Shown one piece after another: positions 14,387 to 20,979 of a stretch of 20,979 bases of DNA. Every line of letters starts with the position of its first letter. The first letter of the stretch is position 1. The translations under genes were made by a program, and so were the position numbers. Below the pieces are notes generated by a model that saw only the letters and a list, made by a program, of their open reading frames with translations, ran no database searches and had not been told where the DNA came from. This DNA comes from CAZNKU01 sp045654805 (GTDB lineage Bacteria > Bacillota > Clostridia > Monoglobales > Firm-18): positions 1 through 20,979 of the forward strand of contig JAZOOD010000024.1 in NCBI GenBank assembly GCA_045654805.1. Direction: 5' to 3'.

Positions 14387-15549
14387 CACATATAATTTCT
14401 ATCTATTGTAATTACAGTATTAAATCTTTCATCATACTTTTTAATTTCCTCTGATATTATTTTAATAAGAAATTCATCATTTTCTTTATATGATACAGAA
14501 ACCAACACGTCAAATATGAGGTTTGTATGTGTTTCGCCTTTTACCATCCTGAAATCGTGAATTGATAAAGTTTGATCTATGGAAGTTATTATATTCAGAA
14601 CAATATTTTTCATTTCGTTAGTTTCGTCATCATCCATAACCAAAGGGTCAAGGTGTATAACCATATTAATTCCCAAATCTTTTGCAAAATCTCGTTCAAT
14701 GTTGTCAATCATATCATGGCTCACAAGTATGTCCTCGTGACTTGAAACTTCTACATGTACTGTTGCAAAATAATTATTTGGTCCATAACTGTGTACAACA
14801 AGATCATGAATACCCTTAACATCCTCATAGGATTTTAACTTCATAATTATGCTATTAATAAGCTCCGGTTCCGGTGTTGTTCCTATAAGGTCATCAATTG
14901 TATCCTTTAAAATTCCAACCCCAGAATAAATAATTAACAGAGAAACTGCACATCCTGCAATACCGTCCAAATTCAAAGGTGTAAAGGATGCAATTAATGT
15001 TGTAACTAATATTACAGAGGTTGATATTACATCGTTAAGTGAATCAATAGAATTTGCAATTAATACATTTGAATTGATTTTTTTTCCAATTTTTCGATAA
15101 AATATGCTCATCCACAGCTTAATTAATATTGCAATAATTAATACAACAATAGTTACAATGCCTGATTTAATTGGTACAGGATTAAATATTTTTAATACGG
15201 ATTCTTTTAATAAAGTTAATCCAAGCATCAATATTATAAATGATACCAAAAGACAGGCAAGATATTCATAGCGTGCGTGACCATATGGGTGGTCTTTGTC
15301 AGCTGGTTTTCCAGAAATAACAAATCCTACATAGGCTATCACTGAGTTTGCAGCATCAGATAAATTGTTAATAGCATCAGCTGCTATGGCAATTGAATTG
15401 AATAATAAGCCTACAACCATTTTAGAAATACATAATAAAATATTACATACAATACCGACTATGGAAGCTAAATTTCCATATTTAATTCTTGTAGTTGCAT
15501 TATTTGGATTTTTATTCTTAATAAATAATTTTATTAATAAATCAGTCAT
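14386..15549 (-). CDS. Cation diffusion facilitator (CDF) family metal transporter
   Basis: A 387-aa CDF exporter that moves divalent cations (Zn, Mn, Fe, Co or Cd) out of the cytoplasm in exchange for protons. Typical signs are SIAIAADAINNLSDAANSVI (TM2 with the metal-site Asp pair), DHPYGHARYEYLA in the first cytoplasmic loop, IANSIDSLNDVIST (TM5 Asp pair) and a C-terminal cytoplasmic domain with HSYGPNNYFATVHVEV and INMVIHLDPL. After this comes an extra tail of about 70 residues. Start 15549 is chosen because AAAGGAGT lies four bases upstream on the minus strand, overlapping the dtd stop codon; a longer frame to 15600 lacks a site and runs into dtd. It is the last gene of the araC-dtd-CDF operon. 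The metal cannot be deduced. Confidence 0.93.
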   Translation of the reverse strand: MTDLLIKLFIKNKNPNNATTRIKYGNLASIVGIVCNILLCISKMVVGLLFNSIAIAADAINNLSDAANSVIAYVGFVISGKPADKDHPYGHARYEYLACLLVSFIILMLGLTLLKESVLKIFNPVPIKSGIVTIVVLIIAILIKLWMSIFYRKIGKKINSNVLIANSIDSLNDVISTSVILVTTLIASFTPLNLDGIAGCAVSLLIIYSGVGILKDTIDDLIGTTPEPELINSIIMKLKSYEDVKGIHDLVVHSYGPNNYFATVHVEVSSHEDILVSHDMIDNIERDFAKDLGINMVIHLDPLVMDDDETNEMKNIVLNIITSIDQTLSIHDFRMVKGETHTNLIFDVLVSVSYKENDEFLIKIISEEIKKYDERFNTVITIDRNYM

Positions 15550-15559
15550 AAATACTCCT

Positions 15560-16003
15560 TTAATTATCACTTTCCAGACAAACTGTAAACGGTCCGTCAT
15601 TTATTAATTCGACCTGCATATCTGCACCAAATTCACCATGTTGGACATCTCCAAATATTTCTTTGCAATAAGAGAGGAAGAAGTTATATAAATTTTCAGC
15701 TATTTCGGGCGAGGCTGCATAAGCAAAGCTTGGACGTGTTCCTTTTTTGCAATCAGCATACAATGTGAATTGTGATACTACAAGTATATTACCATTTACT
15801 TGTTCCAATGATAAATTGGTTTTTCCGTTTTCATCTTCAAATAATCTGAGTTTTTTTACTTTATCAACCATATGAATTGCAGTTTCCTCGGTATCGTTTT
15901 TACCAATACCAAGTAAAAGTAAGTAGCCTTTATCAATTTCTCCGTTGATTTTATTATTAATTATTACTTTTGCATTTTTTACTCGTTGAAGTACTATTTT
16001 CAT
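15560..16003 (-). CDS. dtd: D-aminoacyl-tRNA deacylase
   Basis: A 147-aa Dtd of standard length. It hydrolyses D-amino acids from mischarged tRNA and also Gly from tRNA-Ala, protecting translation. Diagnostic motifs are SQFTLYADCKKGTRPSF (the SQxTL motif) and NDGPFTVCLE near the C-terminus (the Gly-Pro motif that rejects L-amino acids); the N-terminus MKIVLQRVKNAKV is typical. The ATG is four bases after the stop of the upstream AraC-type gene, and its AGGAG lies within that gene's last codons, so translation is coupled. The CDF gene follows after ten bases. In many Firmicutes dtd lies beside relA/spoT, so this neighbourhood is uncommon. Confidence 0.96.
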   Translation of the reverse strand: MKIVLQRVKNAKVIINNKINGEIDKGYLLLLGIGKNDTEETAIHMVDKVKKLRLFEDENGKTNLSLEQVNGNILVVSQFTLYADCKKGTRPSFAYAASPEIAENLYNFFLSYCKEIFGDVQHGEFGADMQVELINDGPFTVCLESDN

Positions 16004-16007
16004 TTTT

Positions 16008-16856
16008 TCACTCCTGTATTATTATATCGCTGAACAAATTATAGTTTTCAATATCTTTTTTAGGTGATTTACCCGTTTCTGTTATGTAAGCCTTATAAAA
16101 GCTTGAATATCCGGAGAAGCCAGCCTTACTGCAAGCATCGGTAAGGGAATCACCGTTTGCATACAAATCCTGTACAAGCTTAATTCTTTTGTTTGTAATA
16201 TATTTATTAACCGTAAGTCCCGTATGTTCCTTGAAAATTCTGCATATATGAAATTTACTCATAAACATATGGTTAGCTATATCGTCAAGTTTAATATCAT
16301 TTGCAAGATTGTCATTGATATAACTGATTATTTCATTTATATTACCATTGCTTTTAAATTTAATATTTTTACTTTTTATTGTATTTATTATATGAAGAAG
16401 TTCTACAATAGAGCACTTTACTATGGTATCACTGAATCTTTCTGTTTCATATATATATTTCTCTATCCTTGAGATACAGTCCATAAGTCGTATTTTGTCG
16501 GCTGAATCCGGTGATATCATATTGTCAGTATCATTTTGCCTGTTTTCAAGAATATGTTTATATTCAACACAATTATTTTCATCGAAAAAATCATCATTTA
16601 CCTCTATAACTATACGTTCATATTTGCCTTTTACAAGATGTCTTACTTGATGTGGTTCGTCATTTTTTGTAATAAATATATCGTACGGCTTCATAGGAAA
16701 AGTTTTACTTTCAATTACATATTCCGCATTTCCCGCAACGTATATGTATATTTCATACGCCTTGTGTGTATGTAGCTTGAAATCTTTAAAATCAGGAACA
16801 AATATTTTATGCCCGTATGTGAAATTTTCCCCTTTTATTTCTATAATCGGATTCAT
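16008..16856 (-). CDS. AraC-family transcriptional regulator, probably of hexuronate genes
   Basis: A 282-aa regulator with an N-terminal cupin-like ligand-binding domain (about residues 1-150; FKLHTHKAYEIYIYVAGNAEYVI and PYDIFITKNDEPHQV) and a C-terminal pair of HTH motifs (about 180-275; KLDDIANHMFMSKFHICRIF and DACSKAGFSGYSSFYKAY), the AraC/XylS signature. GAGGTGAT lies upstream of the ATG. The gene is divergent from uxuA with 129 bases between their start codons, so it most likely controls the mannonate pathway in response to a hexuronate-derived ligand; this is inferred from position. The downstream dtd and CDF genes are probably on the same transcript. Confidence 0.93.
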   Translation of the reverse strand: MNPIIEIKGENFTYGHKIFVPDFKDFKLHTHKAYEIYIYVAGNAEYVIESKTFPMKPYDIFITKNDEPHQVRHLVKGKYERIVIEVNDDFFDENNCVEYKHILENRQNDTDNMISPDSADKIRLMDCISRIEKYIYETERFSDTIVKCSIVELLHIINTIKSKNIKFKSNGNINEIISYINDNLANDIKLDDIANHMFMSKFHICRIFKEHTGLTVNKYITNKRIKLVQDLYANGDSLTDACSKAGFSGYSSFYKAYITETGKSPKKDIENYNLFSDIIIQE

Positions 16857-16874
16857 TATATCACCTCAAAGGAT

Positions 16875-16903
16875 ATTATACAACAAAATAGCAAGATTTT
16901 CAA
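16875..16903 (-). promoter_or_regulatory. Promoter of the araC-dtd-CDF operon
   Basis: On the minus strand TTGAAA (16903-16898) and TATAAT (16880-16875) are 17 bases apart, 19 bases before the AraC-type ATG. Confidence 0.6.
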
Positions 16904-16947
16904 TGTTTATGTCAATATTTGTATAGTTTTCTTAAAAATTTTATAAT
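16900..16947 (+). promoter_or_regulatory. uxuA promoter with an upstream direct repeat
   Basis: TTGTAT (16919-16924) and TATAAT (16942-16947) are 17 bases apart, 38 bases before the uxuA ATG. Two near-identical 9-mers, TCAATGTTT (16900) and TCAATATTT (16912), are 12 bases apart and reach the -35 of uxuA and of the divergent regulator gene. They could be regulator binding sites; this is tentative. Confidence 0.6.
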
Positions 16948-16985
16948 ATAATAACCTCAAAAGTAATGAAAAGGAGATGAATTCT

Positions 16986-18023
16986 ATGGAAATGACTTTC
17001 AGATGGTATGGTCATGATGACCCGGTTACTCTTGATAAAATAAGACAAATTCCGGGCGTAACAGGTATTGTATCTGCTATTTATGATATTCCTGTTGGTG
17101 AAGTGTGGCCTCTTGAAAGAATTATGAAACTAAAGGAAGATATCGAGGCAAAGGGATTGAAATTAAGTGTTATCGAAAGTGTTCCTGTTCACGAAGATAT
17201 TAAAACTGGTGACGGCAACAGAGATACATACATAGAAAACTATTGCCAGACATTGAGAAATCTAGCAAAAGCAGGTGTTGATTGTGTATGCTACAACTTT
17301 ATGCCTGTATTTGACTGGACTCGTTCTGACCTTAATTTTGAATTGCCTGATGGTTCTCACGCGTTGATTTACCGTGAAGAAACAGTTCATGATATGAATC
17401 CGCTTACAGGTGATTTGGCATTACCGGGTTGGGATGCGAGCTATACAAAAGATGGTATGAAAGCTTTGCTTACAAAATATCAGTCTATATCAGAAGAAGA
17501 CCTTTGGAACAACCTAAAATATTTTCTTGACCGTGTAATTAAGGTGGCAGAGGAAGTTAAAATCAAAATGGCTATCCATCCCGATGATCCACCGTGGGGA
17601 ATCTTTGGTTTACCAAGAATTATTACAAACAAAGCAAATCTCGAAAGATTCTTGAAACTTTATGACAGCAAATACAATGGCTTAACACTTTGTAGTGGTT
17701 CTTTGGGTGTTGACCCTGAAAACGATATTATTGATATGGTAAAATCATTTGCAGACAGAATTCATTTTGCACATATAAGAAATATAAAAATAACAGGAGA
17801 AAAATGTTTTGAGGAAGCTGCTCATAAGACAGAATGCGGTTCACTTGACATTTACGGTATAATCAAAGCATATCATGACAGTGGTTTTGATGGTTATATC
17901 AGACCTGACCACGGCAGAATGATATGGGGAGAAACAGGAAGACCTGGTTATGGCTTGTTTGACAGAGCGTTAGGTGCTGTTTACATCAATGGTATCTGGG
18001 AAGCTCTTGATAAAGCTGAATAA
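16986..18023 (+). CDS. uxuA: D-mannonate dehydratase
   Basis: A 345-aa UxuA (EC 4.2.1.8), which removes water from D-mannonate to give 2-keto-3-deoxygluconate in glucuronate degradation. Seen are MTFRWYG at the N-terminus, AIHPDDPPWGIFGLPRI (His and Asp of the metal site), LCSGSLG, RIHFAHIRN and YIRPDHGRMIWGE, all typical of the Mn-dependent TIM-barrel enzyme. Start 16986 is chosen because AAGGAG (16971-16976) is nine bases upstream; the in-frame ATG at 16977 touches the ribosome-binding site. The mannonate oxidoreductase gene follows at 18062, so the pair supplies two consecutive steps. Hexuronates are common gut and plant polysaccharide sugars. Length fits the Gram-positive form. Confidence 0.96.
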   Translation: MEMTFRWYGHDDPVTLDKIRQIPGVTGIVSAIYDIPVGEVWPLERIMKLKEDIEAKGLKLSVIESVPVHEDIKTGDGNRDTYIENYCQTLRNLAKAGVDCVCYNFMPVFDWTRSDLNFELPDGSHALIYREETVHDMNPLTGDLALPGWDASYTKDGMKALLTKYQSISEEDLWNNLKYFLDRVIKVAEEVKIKMAIHPDDPPWGIFGLPRIITNKANLERFLKLYDSKYNGLTLCSGSLGVDPENDIIDMVKSFADRIHFAHIRNIKITGEKCFEEAAHKTECGSLDIYGIIKAYHDSGFDGYIRPDHGRMIWGETGRPGYGLFDRALGAVYINGIWEALDKAE

Positions 18024-18061
18024 TATTTCTTTAATGCAAATATTTGGAAAGGAAAATTAAT

Positions 18062-18910
18062 ATGAAACTACCTTTTAAAATTGATTTAAACAATAAAGTT
18101 GCCGTTGTAACAGGTGGCGGTGGTATTTTGTGTTCCAACTTTGCAAAAGTTATTGCAGAATGTGGGGCAAAGGTTGCAATACTTGACCTAAATGGCGATG
18201 CTGCTAATAAGATTGCAGAGGAAATTAATGCAGCCGGTGGTACTGCAATTGGCGTTTCAACAAATGTCCTTCAAAAAGAAAGCTTAGTTGAAGCTAAAAA
18301 GGTTATAAATGACAAACTTGGTAAGATTGATATTTTAATTAACGGTGCAGGCGGTAATAACCCTAAGGGAACAACATCTAAAGATTATTACGAATTAGGA
18401 GATGAGGCAAGAGAAGATGTCAAATCATTCTTTGAACTTGACCCTGCAGGTATCGAATTTGTATTCAATCTTAATTTCCTTGGTACTTTGTTGCCAACAC
18501 AGGTTTTTGCACCTGATTTAATTGAAGCTAAAGATGCAACTATTCTTAATATTTCATCAATGAATGCCTTTTGTCCACTTACTAGAATACCAGCATACAG
18601 CGGTGCAAAAGCGGCTATTTCAAACTTTACACAGTGGTTGGCTGTACATTTTTCAAAAGTCGGTATCAGGGTTAATGCAATTGCTCCTGGATTTTTCCTT
18701 ACAGCGCAGAATAAGGCCTTGTTGATTGATGAAAATGGTAATTATACAGAACGTTCTCAAAAAATTATCAATAACACTCCGATGGGGCGTTTTGGCGAAG
18801 CAGATGAACTTACAGGCACATTGCTTTGGTTACTTTCTGAAGGTGCATCATTTGTAAATGGTGTTATAGTTCCTGTTGATGGTGGCTTTGCAGCATATAG
18901 TGGTGTATAA
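18062..18910 (+). CDS. uxuB: SDR-family D-mannonate oxidoreductase (fructuronate reductase)
   Basis: A 282-aa short-chain dehydrogenase. The cofactor motif is VVTGGGGILC (15-24), with an NGAGG motif at 94-98, catalytic Ser165/166 and the pair Tyr179-Lys183 in AYSGAK. The Asp42/Asn44 region after the second strand suggests an NAD(H) preference. Its position directly after uxuA and its similarity in layout to B. subtilis YjmF point to reduction of D-fructuronate to D-mannonate (EC 1.1.1.57); this enzyme is unrelated in fold to E. coli UxuB, so the symbol denotes function only. Start 18062 has GGAAAGGA upstream; an in-frame ATG at 18044 precedes that site and is rejected. A terminator follows within ten bases. 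Confidence 0.88.
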   Translation: MKLPFKIDLNNKVAVVTGGGGILCSNFAKVIAECGAKVAILDLNGDAANKIAEEINAAGGTAIGVSTNVLQKESLVEAKKVINDKLGKIDILINGAGGNNPKGTTSKDYYELGDEAREDVKSFFELDPAGIEFVFNLNFLGTLLPTQVFAPDLIEAKDATILNISSMNAFCPLTRIPAYSGAKAAISNFTQWLAVHFSKVGIRVNAIAPGFFLTAQNKALLIDENGNYTERSQKIINNTPMGRFGEADELTGTLLWLLSEGASFVNGVIVPVDGGFAAYSGV

Positions 18911-18919
18911 TTAAACTTA

Positions 18920-18958
18920 ACAGATAAATGGTTATATAAATCATTTATCTGTTTTTTT
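18920..18958 (+). terminator. Terminator of the uxuA-uxuB operon
   Basis: An 11-bp perfect stem (ACAGATAAATG at 18920-18930 with CATTTATCTGT at 18942-18952) is followed by a run of seven T that begins at the last stem base. Confidence 0.88.
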
Positions 18959-18959
18959 A

Positions 18960-18988
18960 TTGACTTTAGCATATAAAAAGTATAAAAT
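18960..18988 (+). promoter_or_regulatory. Promoter of the ABC exporter gene
   Basis: TTGACT (18960-18965) and TAAAAT (18983-18988) are 17 bases apart, immediately after the preceding terminator and 37 bases before the ATG. Confidence 0.6.
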
Positions 18989-19025
18989 AATACTATATTT
19001 TTGTTTTATTTGCGGAGGATTATAT

Positions 19026-20789
19026 ATGAAAACAAATGACAAGCAAATGAAAATGGGTTATCTTTTAAAAAGATTTATACCGTATTTCAAAAATTATAAA
19101 GGAATATTAATTTTAGATTTAATTTGTGCATCATTAACCACAGTATGCGAACTTGTTTTCCCTATGCTTGTAAAATATATAACTGAGATGGGAATAAATA
19201 ATATTGCCGGACTTACAGTAGAAATCATATTGAAAATTGGTGCATTCTATTTACTTTTACGAATCATTGATTCTGTTGCAAATTTTTATATGGCAAATAC
19301 GGGACATATTATGGGTGCTAAAATAGAAACGGATATGCGACGAGATTTATTTAATCATCTTGAAACATTGTCTCATTCATATTATTCAGGGCATAAAGTC
19401 GGTCAGATTATGGCTCGTATAACAAGCGATTTGTTCGATATAACTGAATTTGCACATCATTGTCCTGAAGAAATTTTTATAGCATCATTAAAAATAATAG
19501 TATCGTTTATTATTCTGTGTAATGTGAATATACCACTTACATTAATTATATTTGCTTCATTACCACTTATTTTCATAATTGTAAAATTCTTTAATAAACG
19601 TATGAGGAGTGCTTTTAAAAAGCAACGATATCAAGTTGGTGAAATCAATGCTCAGGTAGAAGATTCATTACTTGGCATAAGAGTTGTAAAATCTTTTGCA
19701 AATGAAGATATAGAATCAAGAAAATTTGAAGAGGGTAATAAAAAATTCCTTGACACAAAAAAAATAAGTTATTTTTATATGGCCGGTTTTCAGACATCAA
19801 ACAGGGCATTTGAAGGGTTACTTTATATTGTAGTAGTTGTTGCAGGTTCAATATTTATGATTAATGGCAAAATATCTCCTGCTGACTTGACTGCTTATTT
19901 ACTCTATATAAGTACACTTTTGGCAACATTACGTACCATAATTCAGTTTACAGAACAATTTCAGCGTGGAATGACGGGGATTGAAAGATTTTTAGAAATT
20001 ATGGACTCCCCCGCAGATATAACCGAAAAAGAAAATGCGGTTGAACTTAAGGATGCTCAGGGAAATATCAAATTTGAAAATGTAAGTTTTCATTACAGTG
20101 ATGATAATACTGAGGTTCTTTCTGAAATTAACCTTGATATTAAAAAAGGTGACAGTGTTGCTCTGGTTGGCCCATCCGGCGGAGGTAAAACTACCTTGTG
20201 TAATCTTATCCCTCGTTTTTATGATGTCACACAAGGTAAAATATTAATTGATGGTATTAACATCAAGGATTTAACCTTAAAATCATTGCGTAATTCTATT
20301 GGAGTAGTACAACAGGATGTTTATTTGTTTTCAGGTACAGTATATGAAAATATTTCATATGGCTTACCTGGTGCAAGTTATGAGGATGTAATAGAGGCAG
20401 CAAAGCTTGCGGGAGCACATGAATTTATATCACATCTCGAAAATGGCTATGACACATATGTAGGAGAACGAGGTGTAAAACTCTCCGGGGGGCAAAAACA
20501 GCGAATAAGTATTGCACGTGTATTTCTTAAAAATCCACCTATTTTAATACTTGATGAAGCAACATCTGCACTTGACAATGAAAGTGAAAAAATTGTTCAG
20601 GATTCACTTGAAAAACTTGCCAAAGGAAGAACTGTATTTACAATTGCTCATAGATTGACCACTATACGCAATGCTAATTTAATACTTGTTCTTACTGAGA
20701 AGGGAATAGAAGAAAAAGGTACACATAAAGAACTAATAGATAAAGGCGGACTTTATTCTGATTTATATAGTATGTATACTTCTTTGTAA
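19026..20789 (+). CDS. ABC exporter, fused permease and ATPase (MsbA/LmrA type)
   Basis: A 587-aa half-transporter that works as a dimer in the cytoplasmic membrane. An N-terminal six-helix domain (about residues 15-310) precedes a nucleotide-binding domain (about 345-580) with Walker A GPSGGGKTT (382-390), Q loop VQQDVYLF, signature LSGGQKQRISIAR, Walker B ILILDEATSALD and switch His in IAHRL. The coupling-helix region SYYSGHKVGQIMARITSD is typical of type IV exporters. Start 19026 has CGGAGGA seven bases upstream; a longer frame to 18960 lacks a site and would begin in the promoter. It has its own promoter and terminator, so it is a single-gene unit. Substrate (lipid, peptide or drug) cannot be deduced. 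Confidence 0.95.
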   Translation: MKTNDKQMKMGYLLKRFIPYFKNYKGILILDLICASLTTVCELVFPMLVKYITEMGINNIAGLTVEIILKIGAFYLLLRIIDSVANFYMANTGHIMGAKIETDMRRDLFNHLETLSHSYYSGHKVGQIMARITSDLFDITEFAHHCPEEIFIASLKIIVSFIILCNVNIPLTLIIFASLPLIFIIVKFFNKRMRSAFKKQRYQVGEINAQVEDSLLGIRVVKSFANEDIESRKFEEGNKKFLDTKKISYFYMAGFQTSNRAFEGLLYIVVVVAGSIFMINGKISPADLTAYLLYISTLLATLRTIIQFTEQFQRGMTGIERFLEIMDSPADITEKENAVELKDAQGNIKFENVSFHYSDDNTEVLSEINLDIKKGDSVALVGPSGGGKTTLCNLIPRFYDVTQGKILIDGINIKDLTLKSLRNSIGVVQQDVYLFSGTVYENISYGLPGASYEDVIEAAKLAGAHEFISHLENGYDTYVGERGVKLSGGQKQRISIARVFLKNPPILILDEATSALDNESEKIVQDSLEKLAKGRTVFTIAHRLTTIRNANLILVLTEKGIEEKGTHKELIDKGGLYSDLYSMYTSL

Positions 20790-20792
20790 CAC

Positions 20793-20824
20793 AAAAACGG
20801 AAATCGATTGATTTCCGTTTTTTT
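20793..20824. terminator. Bidirectional terminator at the right end
   Basis: A 13-bp perfect stem (20793-20805 with 20810-20822) has a GATT loop and A/T runs on both sides. It serves the ABC exporter on the plus strand and the convergent gene ending at 20823 on the minus strand. Confidence 0.88.
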
Positions 20825-20978
20825 AATTTGAAAAATCTTCAATTAACTGATATACTCCCAACATATCAGTAAGCTTAATTCCAACATTAAACTGTTTTTT
20901 ATCATATTCTCTTAAATTATCATAATTTATATTTAGTTTATCCAAAATATTATTTCTATTATCATAAAGATATATACT
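20823..20978 (-). CDS. Unidentified protein, C-terminal fragment (5' part outside window)
   Basis: The minus strand is open from the window edge to a TAA at 20825-20823, giving 51 residues that end QLIEDFSN. The sequence is rich in Asn, Asp, Tyr and Lys (YDNRNNILDKLNINYDNLRE) and ends in a short amphipathic stretch (VGIKLTDMLGVYQLIEDF). No family is recognisable from this piece. Its stop codon falls within the bidirectional terminator, which supports its being the true end of a gene. It could be the tail of a regulator or cytoplasmic enzyme; nothing more can be said. Confidence 0.5.
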   Translation of the reverse strand, partial: SIYLYDNRNNILDKLNINYDNLREYDKKQFNVGIKLTDMLGVYQLIEDFSN

Positions 20979-20979
20979 C

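Noticed and set aside
15550..15600. Longer N-terminus for the CDF transporter
   Set aside because: It would overlap the dtd coding end and lacks a ribosome-binding site; a good site precedes the ATG at 15549.
1..20979. CRISPR array, rRNA, intact tRNA, insertion sequence or riboswitch
   Set aside because: No regularly spaced repeats, conserved RNA gene segments, transposase motifs or riboswitch cores were found on reading both strands; this was by eye, and a covariance-model search would be needed to exclude small RNAs.

Overview
The window reads as low-GC DNA of an anaerobic endospore-forming Firmicute (class Clostridia, species not identifiable). The grounds are the cotJA-cotJB-cotJC spore-coat cluster, strong AGGAGG ribosome-binding sites, AT-rich codon use, a SwrC/AcrB-type RND efflux operon and a Gram-positive-style uxuA plus SDR mannonate pathway.

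Bases 1 to about 8156 look like the right-hand part of an integrated mobile island whose left end lies outside the window. It carries the 3' part of a tyrosine recombinase gene, a 97-aa orphan, and an apparent operon starting from a consensus promoter embedded in an inverted repeat. That operon holds a DUF3990-like putative ADP-ribosyltransferase toxin, an overlapping helix-turn-helix antitoxin/repressor, and 47 bases later a 1154-aa protein combining an HD-type hydrolase domain with a GHKL (Hsp90-like) ATPase domain. Two tandem terminators close it. A 55-aa ORF and a large serine recombinase follow, and the recombinase gene stops about 26 bases before the island/chromosome junction.

The junction lies inside cotJC. 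On the minus strand cotJA and cotJB are intact, but cotJC matches its family for only about 31 residues and then runs into island sequence. This resembles the skin-type arrangement, in which a serine-recombinase element interrupts a sporulation gene. Precise excision would restore cotJC if its 3' part lies beyond the left end.

To the right is ordinary chromosome. A plus-strand operon encodes a TolC-like protein (broken by one in-frame TAA), a lipoprotein membrane-fusion adaptor and an RND permease; it ends at a 15-bp perfect hairpin shared with a convergent minus-strand operon. That operon is araC-type regulator, then dtd (D-aminoacyl-tRNA deacylase), then a cation diffusion facilitator. The regulator is divergent from uxuA and an SDR mannonate oxidoreductase, which form a hexuronate-catabolism pair. 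A terminator and new promoter precede a single-gene ABC exporter. The window closes with a bidirectional terminator and the 3' end of an unidentified minus-strand gene.

The most interesting items are the cotJC interruption and the toxin/antitoxin/HD-GHKL operon, a plausible defence or conflict system that I cannot match to a named one.
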